From the NCBI GenBank assembly GCA_021300575.1, contig JAJTDM010000038.1, positions 1 through 64,000 of the forward strand: 64,000 bases of DNA, given 5' to 3'. Position numbers and translations under genes: made by a program. This document shows positions 38,952 through 48,395 of the stretch, in pieces. The notes below the pieces were generated by a model. The model did not search any database. It was given only the letters and a program-made list of their open reading frames with translations, and was not told the origin of the DNA. The DNA comes from Rubrivivax sp. Lineage in GTDB: Bacteria; Pseudomonadota; Gammaproteobacteria; Burkholderiales; Burkholderiaceae_C. Each line of letters starts with the position of its first letter. Positions within the stretch are counted from its first letter, which is position 1.

Positions 38952-40019
38952 GTGAACGCCCTGCGCCTGCATCACCTGACCTGGCAACCCGCCGGCGACG
39001 GGCGGCCAGTGCTCGATGCAGTGGATTTTGCGGTCGGCACTGGCGAGGTGGTGGCCGTGCTCGGGCCTTCGGGGGCGGGCAAGACATCGCTGCTGCGCCT
39101 CGTGGCCGGCCTGGAGGTGCCCACGCGCGGCCGGATCGAGATCGCTGGCACCGACGTCACCGCACTGACCGCGAACGACAGGCCCGTAGGTCTGGTGGCG
39201 CAGAACGCCCGCCTGTTTCCCAACCTGACCGTGATGGACAACGTGGCTTTCAGGCTGCGGCTGGCATCTGCCGACGCGCAGGGCGCCCAGAGCGCGCTGG
39301 CGCGAGCGCGCAGCACTCTGCAGCTTCTGGACATCGAAGCGCTGGCGCAACGGCTCCCGGGCGAACTCTCCGAGGGCGAACATCAACGGGTCGCGCTGGC
39401 GCGCGCACTCGCCCCCGGGCCGACGATGCTGCTGCTGGACGAGCCAATGTCGCACCTGGACAGGCGCCTGCGGCGTGCCCTGCGCAGGCAAATCCTGGAC
39501 CTGGGTGCGGGGCTGGGCCTGACGCTGGTCTATGTGACGCACGATCAGGCCGAGGCCATGGCCGTGAGCGACCGCATCGTCCTCCTGCACGAGGGTCGCG
39601 TCGTGCAGCAAGGCACGCCGCGCAGCCTGTACGAGCAACCGGCTTCGGCCTTCGTGGCGGCGTTCATGGGCGACATGCGTCTGTTCGACGCCTGGAGCGA
39701 CAGCTGCGGTGTGGTGAAGCTGGGCCCGCTGCACCTGTGCAAGCCAATCGACCCGCTCCCAGGTGCGGCGCCCGTATCAGGGCCGGTACGCGTGGTGGTC
39801 AGGCCGCATGCCTGGCGCATCGGTCCGGCACATGCTCGCGGGCTGCCGGCGCGGGTGCTGCGCAGTGCCTGCCTCGGGGCGCAGGTGGAATACACCTTGG
39901 CCAGCGACTTGGGGGAGGTGCTGGCGTTGACACCGCGCGCGCCCCTCCTGCATGAGAACGGCGCTCCCGTCAGCCTGACGCTGGCCGGCCAGGGTGTCTC
40001 GATTCTGCCCGCAGCCTGA
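38952..40019 (+). CDS. ABC transporter ATP-binding protein (iron/polyamine class), first of two
   Basis: A 355-residue ATPase of the FbpC/PotA type with a GTG start. Walker A is GPSGAGKTS, the Q-loop QNARLFPNLTVMDN, Walker B MLLLDEPMSHLD and the switch VTHDQAEAMA. A C-terminal TOBE-like domain carries VRVVVRPHAWRIG. The signature is LSEGEHQR instead of LSGGQQQR; the key serine and second glycine remain. It is the first of six same-strand genes that include a two-component system and a second, more canonical ATPase. Confidence 0.82.
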   Translation: MNALRLHHLTWQPAGDGRPVLDAVDFAVGTGEVVAVLGPSGAGKTSLLRLVAGLEVPTRGRIEIAGTDVTALTANDRPVGLVAQNARLFPNLTVMDNVAFRLRLASADAQGAQSALARARSTLQLLDIEALAQRLPGELSEGEHQRVALARALAPGPTMLLLDEPMSHLDRRLRRALRRQILDLGAGLGLTLVYVTHDQAEAMAVSDRIVLLHEGRVVQQGTPRSLYEQPASAFVAAFMGDMRLFDAWSDSCGVVKLGPLHLCKPIDPLPGAAPVSGPVRVVVRPHAWRIGPAHARGLPARVLRSACLGAQVEYTLASDLGEVLALTPRAPLLHENGAPVSLTLAGQGVSILPAA

Positions 40020-40120
40020 TGAGGCGTCCTGTCCGCCTCGTATCTTGCAACCCGCTTTCGCGCACCCATGGTGATTGCCCGATAGACCGCAGGCCTCTCG
40101 AGTGCGAAGCTACGCTGCAT

Positions 40121-40840
40121 ATGAGTGTGCTGCTGGTCGAGGACGATCTGGGGTTGGTGCAGGCGCTGGGCCGGGCGCTGGCCGCGCGCGGGTTCTCCCT
40201 GGTGTCGTGTGGCGATGGCTTGGAGGCTCTGGCTTTGTGCCAGCGTCAACGCTTCGACGCCATCGTCCTCGACCTGTCCCTGCCCGACATCGACGGCCTG
40301 GAGGTGATGGCGCGACTGCGCGGTCGCGACGACGTAACTCCCGTGCTGATCCTGACGGCCCGCGGAGCGGTGGGAGAACGCGTGATGGGGCTCAATGCAG
40401 GAGCTGACGACTACCTGGTCAAGCCATTCGACCTGGACGAACTGGAAGCGCGGTTGAGGGCCCTGATCCGTCGTCACCAGGGCGAGGGCGATCTGCGCTG
40501 CGGTCGCTTGCGCCTGGAACGCAGCGGCCCGGCCTGCTGGATCGACGAGCGCCCGCTGGACCTGCCGGCTCGGGAGGCCGCGCTGCTGCGTGCCCTCATG
40601 CTGAGGTCGGGGCAGACGGTGGCGCGCGAGCACTTGCATCACGCCGTCTTTCCTGTCAACGAGCCCGGTGGACCTGGGGGCACCTCACCACAGGGGGACG
40701 CGCTGGACGTGGTCGTCCACCGCCTGCGCAAGCGCCTGGCCGGTGCCGCCCTGGAGATCGTCACCCTGCGCGGCATTGGCTACATGCTGTGCGAAGACAC
40801 AGCGCAGACCACTGGCATGGTGAAAAGGGCGCGTGCATGA
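40121..40840 (+). CDS. Response regulator, OmpR family
   Basis: A 239-residue transcriptional regulator. The receiver domain has acids in LLVEDD, phosphoacceptor Asp51 in IVLDLSLP, and Lys101 in YLVKPFD. The winged-helix domain has LDLPAREAALLRALM and DVVVHRLRKRL ending IVTLRGIGYML. The ATG at 40121 starts MSVLLVEDD; the frame upstream is non-homologous. Its stop overlaps the kinase start (ATGA). Neighbouring transport genes are its probable target. Confidence 0.9.
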   Translation: MSVLLVEDDLGLVQALGRALAARGFSLVSCGDGLEALALCQRQRFDAIVLDLSLPDIDGLEVMARLRGRDDVTPVLILTARGAVGERVMGLNAGADDYLVKPFDLDELEARLRALIRRHQGEGDLRCGRLRLERSGPACWIDERPLDLPAREAALLRALMLRSGQTVAREHLHHAVFPVNEPGGPGGTSPQGDALDVVVHRLRKRLAGAALEIVTLRGIGYMLCEDTAQTTGMVKRARA

Positions 40841-41925
40841 CCCGGACGGACCAGCGCGCCGAACCAGGGCGACCTGCTCTAGCGGGTTCGTTGCGGACCC
40901 AGGTGGCGCTGGGAGCGCTCGGCGCAGCCGGCCTGGGCTCTGCTTCTCTTGGGGTGTGGCTGGTGCCAGGCCCGTCGCCAGCCTCAGCGCCATGGCCCAT
41001 GGAGGCTCTTTTTTGGGCGGCTTCGATCATCACGGCTTCTGCCGCCCTGGCCTTGGCCTGGGCCACCGGCCGGCACGCGGCCATTCCCTGGCGTCGGTGG
41101 GAGCAGGCCTTGCAGCGGCATGACGGTGAGGCCGACACGCCCCTGGACGCTGAGGGGCCCTGGGAGGTGCAGGCCAGCCTGTACACGCTCAATGCGTGGA
41201 TCGAACGCCGGCGTCAGTCCAGCGGACGACAGCAGCGCCTGCTGGGCGACGCCTCTCACCAGTTGCGCACGCCGCTGGCGGTGCTGCGCACGGTGCTGCA
41301 GGGCACGCCGGCGATGGAGCTTGGCATGCGTCGGGATGAACTCTTGCGCACCGTCGACCGCGCCACCGAAGTGGTCAACGAGATGTTGGCCCGCTTGAAG
41401 CTCGACCAGCGCCGCGTCGGGCCAGCGTCCGCCACCGAGCTTCGCCTGGACAGCGTCGCACGGGAAGCCGCGCTGGAGTTCGCGCCCTTGATCGGCACGC
41501 AGCGCTTGAACTTCGAGCTGCAGGCGGAGCCGCTGTCCGTCAGGGCGGACGCCTGGATGCTGGGCGAGCTCGTGCGCAACCTGCTCGCCAACGCCATCCG
41601 GCACTCGCCGCGCGAAGGGGCGCTCGGCATCGTCGTGCGCCGCACCCATGAGGGGCCCGAGCTCATCGTCTGGGACGCCGGGCCCGGACTCCGCGAAGGG
41701 CCCCGCGAGCGACTGTTCGAGCCCTTCGCGGCGGCAGCAGCCAGCGGCATCGGCCTGGGGCTGTCGATCTGCCGCGAGTTCGCGCAGGCCATGGGCGCAC
41801 ATGTCGAGCTCTACAACCGCACCGATGGCCAGCGGATCATCGGTGTTGATGCCGTCGTACGCTGGCCCGCTGCTGCTACTTCTCCCCTTGTCACCACCCA
41901 TCCCCACGAAGGAGATTCCCGATGA
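40837..41925 (+). CDS. Sensor histidine kinase with minimal periplasmic region
   Basis: A 362-residue kinase. Two transmembrane helices (about residues 22-43 and 56-77) are separated by only about 12 residues, so there is no room for a periplasmic sensor domain. The H-box is LGDASHQLRTPLAVL with His141, the N-box ELVRNLLANAIRHSP, the G1 box VWDAGPGL, F-box LFEPF and G2 GIGLGLSI. It is coupled to the response regulator by a stop/start overlap and to the binding-protein gene downstream by a 4-base overlap. Confidence 0.88.
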   Translation: MTRTDQRAEPGRPALAGSLRTQVALGALGAAGLGSASLGVWLVPGPSPASAPWPMEALFWAASIITASAALALAWATGRHAAIPWRRWEQALQRHDGEADTPLDAEGPWEVQASLYTLNAWIERRRQSSGRQQRLLGDASHQLRTPLAVLRTVLQGTPAMELGMRRDELLRTVDRATEVVNEMLARLKLDQRRVGPASATELRLDSVAREAALEFAPLIGTQRLNFELQAEPLSVRADAWMLGELVRNLLANAIRHSPREGALGIVVRRTHEGPELIVWDAGPGLREGPRERLFEPFAAAAASGIGLGLSICREFAQAMGAHVELYNRTDGQRIIGVDAVVRWPAAATSPLVTTHPHEGDSR

Positions 41926-42944
41926 AGAAGACCCGCATCATCATGGCGGCCCTGTTCGCGCTCACCGGTGCAGCTCAGGCGCAAGACGCCGGGCAGATCA
42001 ACGTGATCTGCTCGGTGCAGGCCGAGTGGTGCAACCTGATGCAGACGGTGTATTCGCGCACCACGGGGGTGAAGGTCAACATGTCGCTCAAGGGCTCGGG
42101 TGAGGCGCTGGCGCAATTGATCGCCGAGCGCGCCAACCCCAAGACCGACGTCTGGTTCGGCGGCACGGGCGACCCGCACCTGCAGGCCGCCGAGCAAGAC
42201 CTGACGCTGGAGTACAAGAGCGCGTCATTGCCGCAACTGCACGCCTGGGCCCAGCAGCAGGCCACGCAGAGCAAGTTCCGCACGGTGGGCATCTACTCCG
42301 GCCCCCTGGGCTTTGGCTACAACCCCGAGTTGCTGGCCAAGAAGAAGCTGCCCGTGCCCAAGACCTGGAGCGACCTGCTCAAGCCCGAGTACAAGGGCGA
42401 GATCCAGGTGGCCAACCCGGCCTCCAGCGGCACGGCCTACACCATGGTGGCCACGCTGGTGCAGCTGATGGGCGAGGACAAGGCCTTCGACTACATGAAG
42501 AAGCTGCACCGCAACATCAGCCAGTACACCCGCTCGGGCACGGCGCCCATCAAGGCCGTGGCGCGCGGCGAGACCTCGGTGTCCATCAGCTTCGTGCACG
42601 ACGGCCCGGGCGAGAAGATGCAGGGCTTCCCGGTGGAGACCATCACCCCGAGCGACGGCACGGGTGCCGAGATCGGCTCCATGAGCCTCATCAAGGGGGC
42701 GCGCAACCTGGAGGCGGCCAAGAAGTTCTACGAGTGGGCGCTCACGGCCTCCGCTCAGGAAATGGGTGCGGCGGCCAAGCAGTTCCAGTTGCCCTCCAAC
42801 AAGAGCGCCAAGGTCGACCCGCGCGTGCCGGATTTCAAGAAGATCAAGTTCATCGACTACGACTACGCCAAGTACGGCTCCTCGGCCGAGCGCCGGCGCC
42901 TGATCGGCAGGTGGGAGAAGGACGTCAACTCGCTGCCGCGATGA
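41922..42944 (+). CDS. Iron-type ABC transporter substrate-binding protein (FbpA/AfuA class)
   Basis: A 340-residue periplasmic protein. The signal peptide ends ALTGAAQAQD. The mature start INVICSVQAEWCNLM has a cysteine pair likely to form a disulfide. Then come KGSGEALAQLIAERANPKTD, VWFGGTGDPHLQA, GYNPELLAKKKLPVPKTWSD, NPASSGTAYTMVATL and SFVHDGPGEKM. This matches the COG1840 type, which binds Fe3+, 2-aminoethylphosphonate or other anions; the true ligand cannot be read. GTAYT and SQYTRSG supply tyrosines that could bind iron. Confidence 0.85.
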   Translation: MKKTRIIMAALFALTGAAQAQDAGQINVICSVQAEWCNLMQTVYSRTTGVKVNMSLKGSGEALAQLIAERANPKTDVWFGGTGDPHLQAAEQDLTLEYKSASLPQLHAWAQQQATQSKFRTVGIYSGPLGFGYNPELLAKKKLPVPKTWSDLLKPEYKGEIQVANPASSGTAYTMVATLVQLMGEDKAFDYMKKLHRNISQYTRSGTAPIKAVARGETSVSISFVHDGPGEKMQGFPVETITPSDGTGAEIGSMSLIKGARNLEAAKKFYEWALTASAQEMGAAAKQFQLPSNKSAKVDPRVPDFKKIKFIDYDYAKYGSSAERRRLIGRWEKDVNSLPR

Positions 42945-43005
42945 GCAACCTGCAGGGCCTGACACCTTTGCGTCTGTGCAGCCTGGTGGGCGGGTGACAC
43001 GCAGC

Positions 43006-45210
43006 ATGACGAATGTGAACCACGGCGCCCGGTCGGGTCAGCGTGCCATCCGCGCCTGGGCGATGCTGGGCCTGGCGGCCTGCGTCTTGCTGCCCTGGTA
43101 CTTCCCGCAGGACCTGCGGCTGGTGGCGGCGCTGCGTGGCGTCTGGGGCCCTGAGCCCACGGCTGCAGCCCTGGTGCAGGTGGGGGAGCATGGTCGCACC
43201 TGGCTGGGCGGTGGGGTCGGAGCGCTGATGCTGGCGCTGGCGGCCGGTTTCATGCCGGCCGGGCGTGCACAGGGCCGGGTGCTGCTGGTGGCGGCAGCCT
43301 TGGGCCTGCTGGTGGTGCTGGGCGGCGGCTTCACGGTCGGGCTCCGGGGCTGGAACCTTGACTTCCTCAATGCCTGGTTCGGCGAGTTGCCTCGAGGGCA
43401 GATCGGCTTGGGCTTGGGCGGTGCCGTCACGCTGCTCAGCCTGCTGATCCTGCTGGGCGCCGGGCTGGCGCGGCTGGGACGCTTTCGGGGCGACCTGTTC
43501 GTCGCCGCTGCGGTGGTGCTGTGCTCGGGCTTGCTGCTGCTGTTCGTGGCGCTGCCGGTGGCGCGCAGCCTGCTGGGGGCCTTTCTCGACGAGGCCGGGG
43601 CCTGGTCCCCGCCAGCCTTGTGGGAGCGCCTGGCGCACGAACGGGTCTGGGGCCTGTCCTGTCTGGTCGGTGGGGTGCGCTGCGGCGTGGCCTGGAACAC
43701 GCTGTTCCTGGCGCTGCTGACGGCGGCAGGCACCACAGTGATGGGCACCCTCATTGCCCTGTACGCCGAGCGGGGCAGTGCGCGCTGGCGCAGGCCCATG
43801 AACGTGCTGGCGCTGCTGCCCATCATCACGCCGCCGTTTGTCGTGGGCCTGGGGTTGATCCTTCTCTTTGGCCGTGCCGGATTGGTGAACCAGTTTCTCG
43901 AGTGGGCCTTCGGCATTCCGCCCACGCGCTGGTTCTACGGGCTTTTCGGGGTGTGGTTGGCGCAGATGTTCGCCTTCACGCCCATCGCCTTCATGATCAT
44001 GCGTGGCGTGGTGCAGGGCATTTCGCCCAGTCTGGAGGAGGCGGCGCAGACGCTGCGCGCCTCGCGCATCCGCACCTTCATGACGGTGACGCTGCCGCTG
44101 CTCAAGCCTGGGCTGGCCAACGCCTTCCTGGTGGGCTTCATCGAGAGCATTGCCGACTTCGGCAACCCCATCATCGTGGGTGGGCAGTACGCGGTGCTGT
44201 CCACCGACATCTTCTTTGCCATCGTCGGTGCGCAGTACGACCAGGGCCGCGCTGCCTCGCTCGCCCTGGTGCTGACGGGTTTTGCGCTGGCCGTGTTCTT
44301 CCTGCAGCAGCGCGTGCTCGGGCGGGCGAACTACACCACGGTGTCGGGCAAGGGCGATGCGGGCGTGGCCATGGCGATGCCCGACAGCTTGCGCCGGCTG
44401 TGCCTGGCCACGGCCGGGCCCTGGTTGTTGTTCACGGTGGTGGTCTATGTCTTTGCCTTCATCGGCGGCTTCGTGCAGTCCTGGGGCCGCGACTACACGC
44501 CCACGCTGGCGCACTTCCGCACCGCGTTCGACCTGCAGTGGGGCGCGCACGGCCTGGTCTGGGCGGGCACGGCGTGGAGCTCGTTGTTCACCACCGTCAA
44601 GCTGGCGGCCATCGCGGCGCCGCTGTGCGCGGGCCTGGGCCTCCTGATCAGCTGGCTGCTGGCGCGCACGCAGTTCGCGGGGCAGCGCGCCTTCGAGTTC
44701 TCCGCGCTGCTGGCGTTCGCCATCCCCGGTACGGTGCTGGGCGTGAGCTACATCCTCGCCTTCAACGTGCCGCCCTTCGAGCTCACGGGTACCGGCATCA
44801 TCATCGTGCTGTGTTTCATCTTCCGTAACCTGCCGGTGGGCGTGCGCGCCGGCACGGCCAGCTTCAAGCAGCTGGACAAGTCGCTCGACGAGGCCAGCAC
44901 CATGCTGCGTGCGGGCACCGCCACCACCTTGCGCCGCGTGGTGCTGCCGCTGCTCAAGCCCGCGCTGGTGGCGGCCCTGGTGTACAGCTTCGTGCGCAGC
45001 ATGACCACGGTGTCGGCGGTCATCTTCCTCGTCACCGCGGAGTACGAGCTCGCCACCACCTACATCATCGGCCGCGTGGGCAATGGCGACTACGGTGTGG
45101 CGCTGGCCTACTGCACCGTGCTGATCGTGCTGATGTCGCTGGCCACGGCGTTGATCCAGTTCCTGGTGGGTGAACGGCGGCTGGGGCGGCGCGCGGTGGC
45201 GGCGCATTGA
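43006..45210 (+). CDS. Iron-type ABC transporter permease, two fused permease domains (FbpB class)
   Basis: A 734-residue permease with both membrane halves in one chain. The start is ATG 43006; GTG 42994 and 42976 are alternatives. Four hydrophobic helices form an N-terminal extension (about the first 200 residues) before the first permease domain. The EAA loops are SLEEAAQTLRASRIRTFMTV and DEASTMLRAGTATTLRRVVL, each followed by LPLLKP. The extension before the first domain is longer than in classic FbpB (about 500-550 residues). It works with the binding protein before it and the ATPase after it. Confidence 0.87.
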   Translation: MTNVNHGARSGQRAIRAWAMLGLAACVLLPWYFPQDLRLVAALRGVWGPEPTAAALVQVGEHGRTWLGGGVGALMLALAAGFMPAGRAQGRVLLVAAALGLLVVLGGGFTVGLRGWNLDFLNAWFGELPRGQIGLGLGGAVTLLSLLILLGAGLARLGRFRGDLFVAAAVVLCSGLLLLFVALPVARSLLGAFLDEAGAWSPPALWERLAHERVWGLSCLVGGVRCGVAWNTLFLALLTAAGTTVMGTLIALYAERGSARWRRPMNVLALLPIITPPFVVGLGLILLFGRAGLVNQFLEWAFGIPPTRWFYGLFGVWLAQMFAFTPIAFMIMRGVVQGISPSLEEAAQTLRASRIRTFMTVTLPLLKPGLANAFLVGFIESIADFGNPIIVGGQYAVLSTDIFFAIVGAQYDQGRAASLALVLTGFALAVFFLQQRVLGRANYTTVSGKGDAGVAMAMPDSLRRLCLATAGPWLLFTVVVYVFAFIGGFVQSWGRDYTPTLAHFRTAFDLQWGAHGLVWAGTAWSSLFTTVKLAAIAAPLCAGLGLLISWLLARTQFAGQRAFEFSALLAFAIPGTVLGVSYILAFNVPPFELTGTGIIIVLCFIFRNLPVGVRAGTASFKQLDKSLDEASTMLRAGTATTLRRVVLPLLKPALVAALVYSFVRSMTTVSAVIFLVTAEYELATTYIIGRVGNGDYGVALAYCTVLIVLMSLATALIQFLVGERRLGRRAVAAH

Positions 45211-45293
45211 GCATGCCCTGCTCACCACCCGGGCCCACCGCTGCAAGACCTGGCTGACCTTCGACAAGCCCCCAATCCCCTGAAAGCCTCGCC

Positions 45294-46364
45294 ATGAGTT
45301 CCATCGGCATCGAGTTCCGCCAGGTCACCAAGCGCTATGGCGACGCGCGTTCGCCGCTCGTGGTCAAGGGCATCGACCTGCAAGTGCCCAAGGGCTCGCT
45401 GACCACCATCCTCGGCCCCTCGGGCTGCGGCAAGACCACCTCGCTGCGCATGATCGCGGGCCTGGAGTCGCCCACGTCGGGCACCCTCCTGATCGACGGG
45501 CAGGACGTCACCACGCTGGGCCCGGCCGAGCGCAACGTCAGCATGGTGTTCCAGAGCTATGCGCTGTTCCCGCACATGAACGTGGTCGAGAACGTGGGCT
45601 ACGGGCTGTCGGTGCAGGGCCTGTCGCGCGACACCACGGCGCAGCGCGCCCGCGCGGCCATGGAACTGGTGGGCCTGGCCGGCTTCGAGCAGCGCCTGCC
45701 GAGCGAACTCTCCGGCGGCCAGCAGCAGCGCGTGGCGGTGGCGCGCTCTCTGGTGCTGGAGCCCAGCGTGCTGCTGTTCGACGAGCCGCTGTCCAACCTG
45801 GACGCGCGGCTGCGCCGCAGCATGCGCGAGGAGATCCGCGCCTTGCAGCAACGCCTCAAGCTGACGGTCGCCTACGTCACGCACGACCAGAGCGAGGCCC
45901 TGGCCGTCAGCGACCAGATCATCGTCATGGACGCCGGCCTCATCGCCCAGGCCGGCACGCCGCGCCAGCTCTATGAGCAGCCGGCCACCGAGTTCGTGGC
46001 CGGCTTCATGGGCGAGGCCCTGCGCTTCGAGGCCGTGGTGGACGATGCGGGCCAGGTGCACCTGGGCCCGCTGCGGTTTGCGCCGCGCCGGCCGGTGGCG
46101 CCCGGCCCGGTGCGTGTGGCGGTGCGGCCCGAGGCCTGGCAGGTGGAGGCCGTGCCCGCGGCATCAGGTGCGCAAGGCGAGGCGGGTGCCCTGCCCGGCA
46201 CCCTGCGCAAGATGGCCTACCTGGGCAGCTTCCTGGAACTCACCGTGGACACGCCGTTGGGCGAGGTGTTCGTCGTCTCCCTCGGGGTGGACCACGCCTG
46301 GCAATCAGGGGATGTCATGCGCCTGCGCCTGGGCAGCCACGGGGTGTCGGTGGTGGCGGGGTGA
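45294..46364 (+). CDS. Iron-type ABC transporter ATP-binding protein (FbpC class), second of two
   Basis: A 356-residue ATPase. Walker A GPSGCGKTT, Q-loop MVFQSYALFPHMNVVENV, signature LSGGQQQRVAVARSL, Walker B VLLFDEPLSNLD and switch VTHDQSEALAVSDQ are all canonical. The TOBE domain follows (VRVAVRPEAWQVEAVP, LRKMAYLGSFLELTVDTPLG). It lies 83 bases after the permease gene and completes the transporter; with the ATPase at 38952 the cluster has one permease and two ATPases. Confidence 0.9.
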   Translation: MSSIGIEFRQVTKRYGDARSPLVVKGIDLQVPKGSLTTILGPSGCGKTTSLRMIAGLESPTSGTLLIDGQDVTTLGPAERNVSMVFQSYALFPHMNVVENVGYGLSVQGLSRDTTAQRARAAMELVGLAGFEQRLPSELSGGQQQRVAVARSLVLEPSVLLFDEPLSNLDARLRRSMREEIRALQQRLKLTVAYVTHDQSEALAVSDQIIVMDAGLIAQAGTPRQLYEQPATEFVAGFMGEALRFEAVVDDAGQVHLGPLRFAPRRPVAPGPVRVAVRPEAWQVEAVPAASGAQGEAGALPGTLRKMAYLGSFLELTVDTPLGEVFVVSLGVDHAWQSGDVMRLRLGSHGVSVVAG

Positions 46365-46397
46365 GGCCTCGAGGGGTCGACGGGCGGCCCGATGGCT

Positions 46398-47288
46398 TCA
46401 GCTTCGAGCCTGCCCGCCGCCCCGCACCTCCACCCACAACAGGTACAGCCCGCTGGCCACCACCACGGTGGCGCCGGCGATCACCAGCGCATCGGGCACC
46501 TGGGCGAAGACCAGCCAGCCCAGCAGCGTCATGTAGAGGATCTGCTGGTAGAGAAAAGGCCCCAGCGTGGCGGCCGTGGCGTAGCGGTGCGCCTGTGCCA
46601 CGAAGTAGTGGCCCAGGCCGCCGCACAGGCCGGCCAGCCCGATGATGGCCCAGGTGAAGGCGTCGGCCGGGTCTTTCCATTGCGCCAGGCCGAAGGGGGC
46701 GATGACCACGGCGGCGCCGATGGCCGACATCAGCTGCAGCGAGGCGGGTGATTCGGTGGCCGCCAGGCGCCGCGTGAGGATGTTGAAGCTGGCGTACATG
46801 AAGGCGTTACCGACCGACAGCAGCAGCGCCGGGTGGAATGCCCCGGTCCATGGCCGCATGATGAGCATCACCCCGCCCAGGCCGGCGGCGATGGCCAGCC
46901 AGCGCCGGGCGTCAAGGCGCTCGCCCAGCCACCAGGCGCTGAGCAAGGCGATGAGCAGCGGCACGGAGAACTGGATGGCCCCCGTCTCGGCCAGCTGCAG
47001 GTACTGCAGCGCCCAGAAGTTCATCGCCGTCATCACGCCCAGCATGGCGCCGCGCAGCGCCTGCAGCTTCACGTTGCGCACCCGCACCAGCTCGCGGCCG
47101 TACATCGGCGCCAGCAATGCCGAGGTGATGAACACATGCGCCATGAAGCGCATCCACACCACCTGGAACACCGGCAGGTCCTGCACCAGCCATTTGGCAC
47201 TGGCATCCAGCACGGCGAACAGCAGGGTGGTGCAGCACACCATCGAGATGCCGATGCGCCGGTTGCGCGCGTTGTCGTCTTGGAGCAT
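46398..47288 (-). CDS. EamA-family (drug/metabolite) transporter
   Basis: A 296-residue inner-membrane protein with about ten hydrophobic helices in two EamA repeats. ATG 47288 (MLQDDNARNRRIGISM) is preferred to the longer frame. Typical features are AKWLVQDLPVFQVVWMRFMA, RGAMLGVMTAMNFWALQYLQ, ETGAIQFSVPLLIALLSAWW and, in the second repeat, FLYQQILYMTLLGWLVF. The transported compound is unknown. It is convergent with the ATPase gene and divergent from tal. Confidence 0.87.
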   Translation of the reverse strand: MLQDDNARNRRIGISMVCCTTLLFAVLDASAKWLVQDLPVFQVVWMRFMAHVFITSALLAPMYGRELVRVRNVKLQALRGAMLGVMTAMNFWALQYLQLAETGAIQFSVPLLIALLSAWWLGERLDARRWLAIAAGLGGVMLIMRPWTGAFHPALLLSVGNAFMYASFNILTRRLAATESPASLQLMSAIGAAVVIAPFGLAQWKDPADAFTWAIIGLAGLCGGLGHYFVAQAHRYATAATLGPFLYQQILYMTLLGWLVFAQVPDALVIAGATVVVASGLYLLWVEVRGGGQARS

Positions 47289-47441
47289 GCAGGGATCCTG
47301 GTTTGATTCTAGGAGTCGACCCCCGCAGGGCGGCATCGGACAATGCAGGGCACTGAGGGCTGCGTTTGTGCAGGCCCATCACTTGCTTCTGATCCTTTTG
47401 CTTCCGATCCTGTTGAATTGGACCACTCCACAGCTCACGCC

Positions 47442-48395
47442 ATGAACCAGCTCGACCAGCTCAAGCAATTCACCACCGTCGTGGCCGACACCGGCAACTT
47501 CCGCCAGCTCGCCCAGTTCACCCCGCGGGACGCCACCACCAACCCCTCGCTGATCCTCAAGGCCGTGCAGCAGCCGGAGTACGCGCCGCTGCTGGCCGAC
47601 ACGGTGGCAGCGCACCGCGCGCGACCGGTGGAGGCCATCGTGGACGAGGTGCTGGTGCGCTTTGGCCTGGAGATCCTGAAGGTGGTGCCCGGCCGCGTCA
47701 GCACCGAGGTGGATGCGCGCCTGTCCTTCGACCGGGTCGCCACCCTGGCCCGCGCGCGTCGCTTGATCGCGCTATATGAGACCGCCGGCATCGCCCGCGA
47801 GCGCGTGCTGATCAAGATCGCCGCCACCTGGGAGGGCATCCAGGCCGCGGCCGAGCTGGAGCGCGACGGCATCCGCTGCAACCTCACGCTGCTGTTCGCC
47901 TTCTGCCAGGCCGTGGCCTGCGGGGCGGCGGGCGTGCAGCTGATCTCGCCGTTCGTGGGCCGCATCTACGACTGGCACAAGAAGGCCGCTGGTGCCGCCT
48001 GGGACGAGGCCGCCCGCGCCGGGGCGAACGACCCCGGCGTGCAGTCGGTCAGCCGTATCTATGCGTACTACAAGAAGCACGGCATCGCCACCGAGGTGAT
48101 GGGCGCGAGTTTTCGCAATGTGGGGCAGATCACGGCCCTGGCCGGCTGCGATCTGCTGACCATCAGCCCAGAGTTGCTGGCCACGCTGCAGGCGAGCGAC
48201 GCGCCGCTCACGCGGGCGTTGGACCCGCAAGCTGCAAGAGACGCCGACCTCCCGGCCGTACACCTGGACGAGGCGGCCTTCCGCTGGGCCTTGAACGAGG
48301 ACGCCATGGCCACGGAGAAGCTGGCCGAGGGCATCCGCGCCTTTGCCGTGGACGCGGCCAAGCTGGACCGCATGATCGAGGGGTTGCGGTCATGA
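47442..48395 (+). CDS. tal: Transaldolase
   Basis: A 317-residue TalB-type enzyme of the non-oxidative pentose-phosphate route. ATG 47442 gives [30 protein letters not shown] is the N-terminal signature, [15 protein letters not shown] contains the Schiff-base lysine, and [19 protein letters not shown] follows. Its last bases overlap the pgi start (ATGA), so sugar-phosphate genes are coupled. Confidence 0.95.
   Translation: MNQLDQLKQFTTVVADTGNFRQLAQFTPRDATTNPSLILKAVQQPEYAPLLADTVAAHRARPVEAIVDEVLVRFGLEILKVVPGRVSTEVDARLSFDRVATLARARRLIALYETAGIARERVLIKIAATWEGIQAAAELERDGIRCNLTLLFAFCQAVACGAAGVQLISPFVGRIYDWHKKAAGAAWDEAARAGANDPGVQSVSRIYAYYKKHGIATEVMGASFRNVGQITALAGCDLLTISPELLATLQASDAPLTRALDPQAARDADLPAVHLDEAAFRWALNEDAMATEKLAEGIRAFAVDAAKLDRMIEGLRS

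Noticed and set aside
42925-45267. 780-codon minus-strand frame opposite the iron-type permease
   Set aside because: Gln/Arg/His-rich low-complexity translation characteristic of an antisense shadow of membrane-protein codons.
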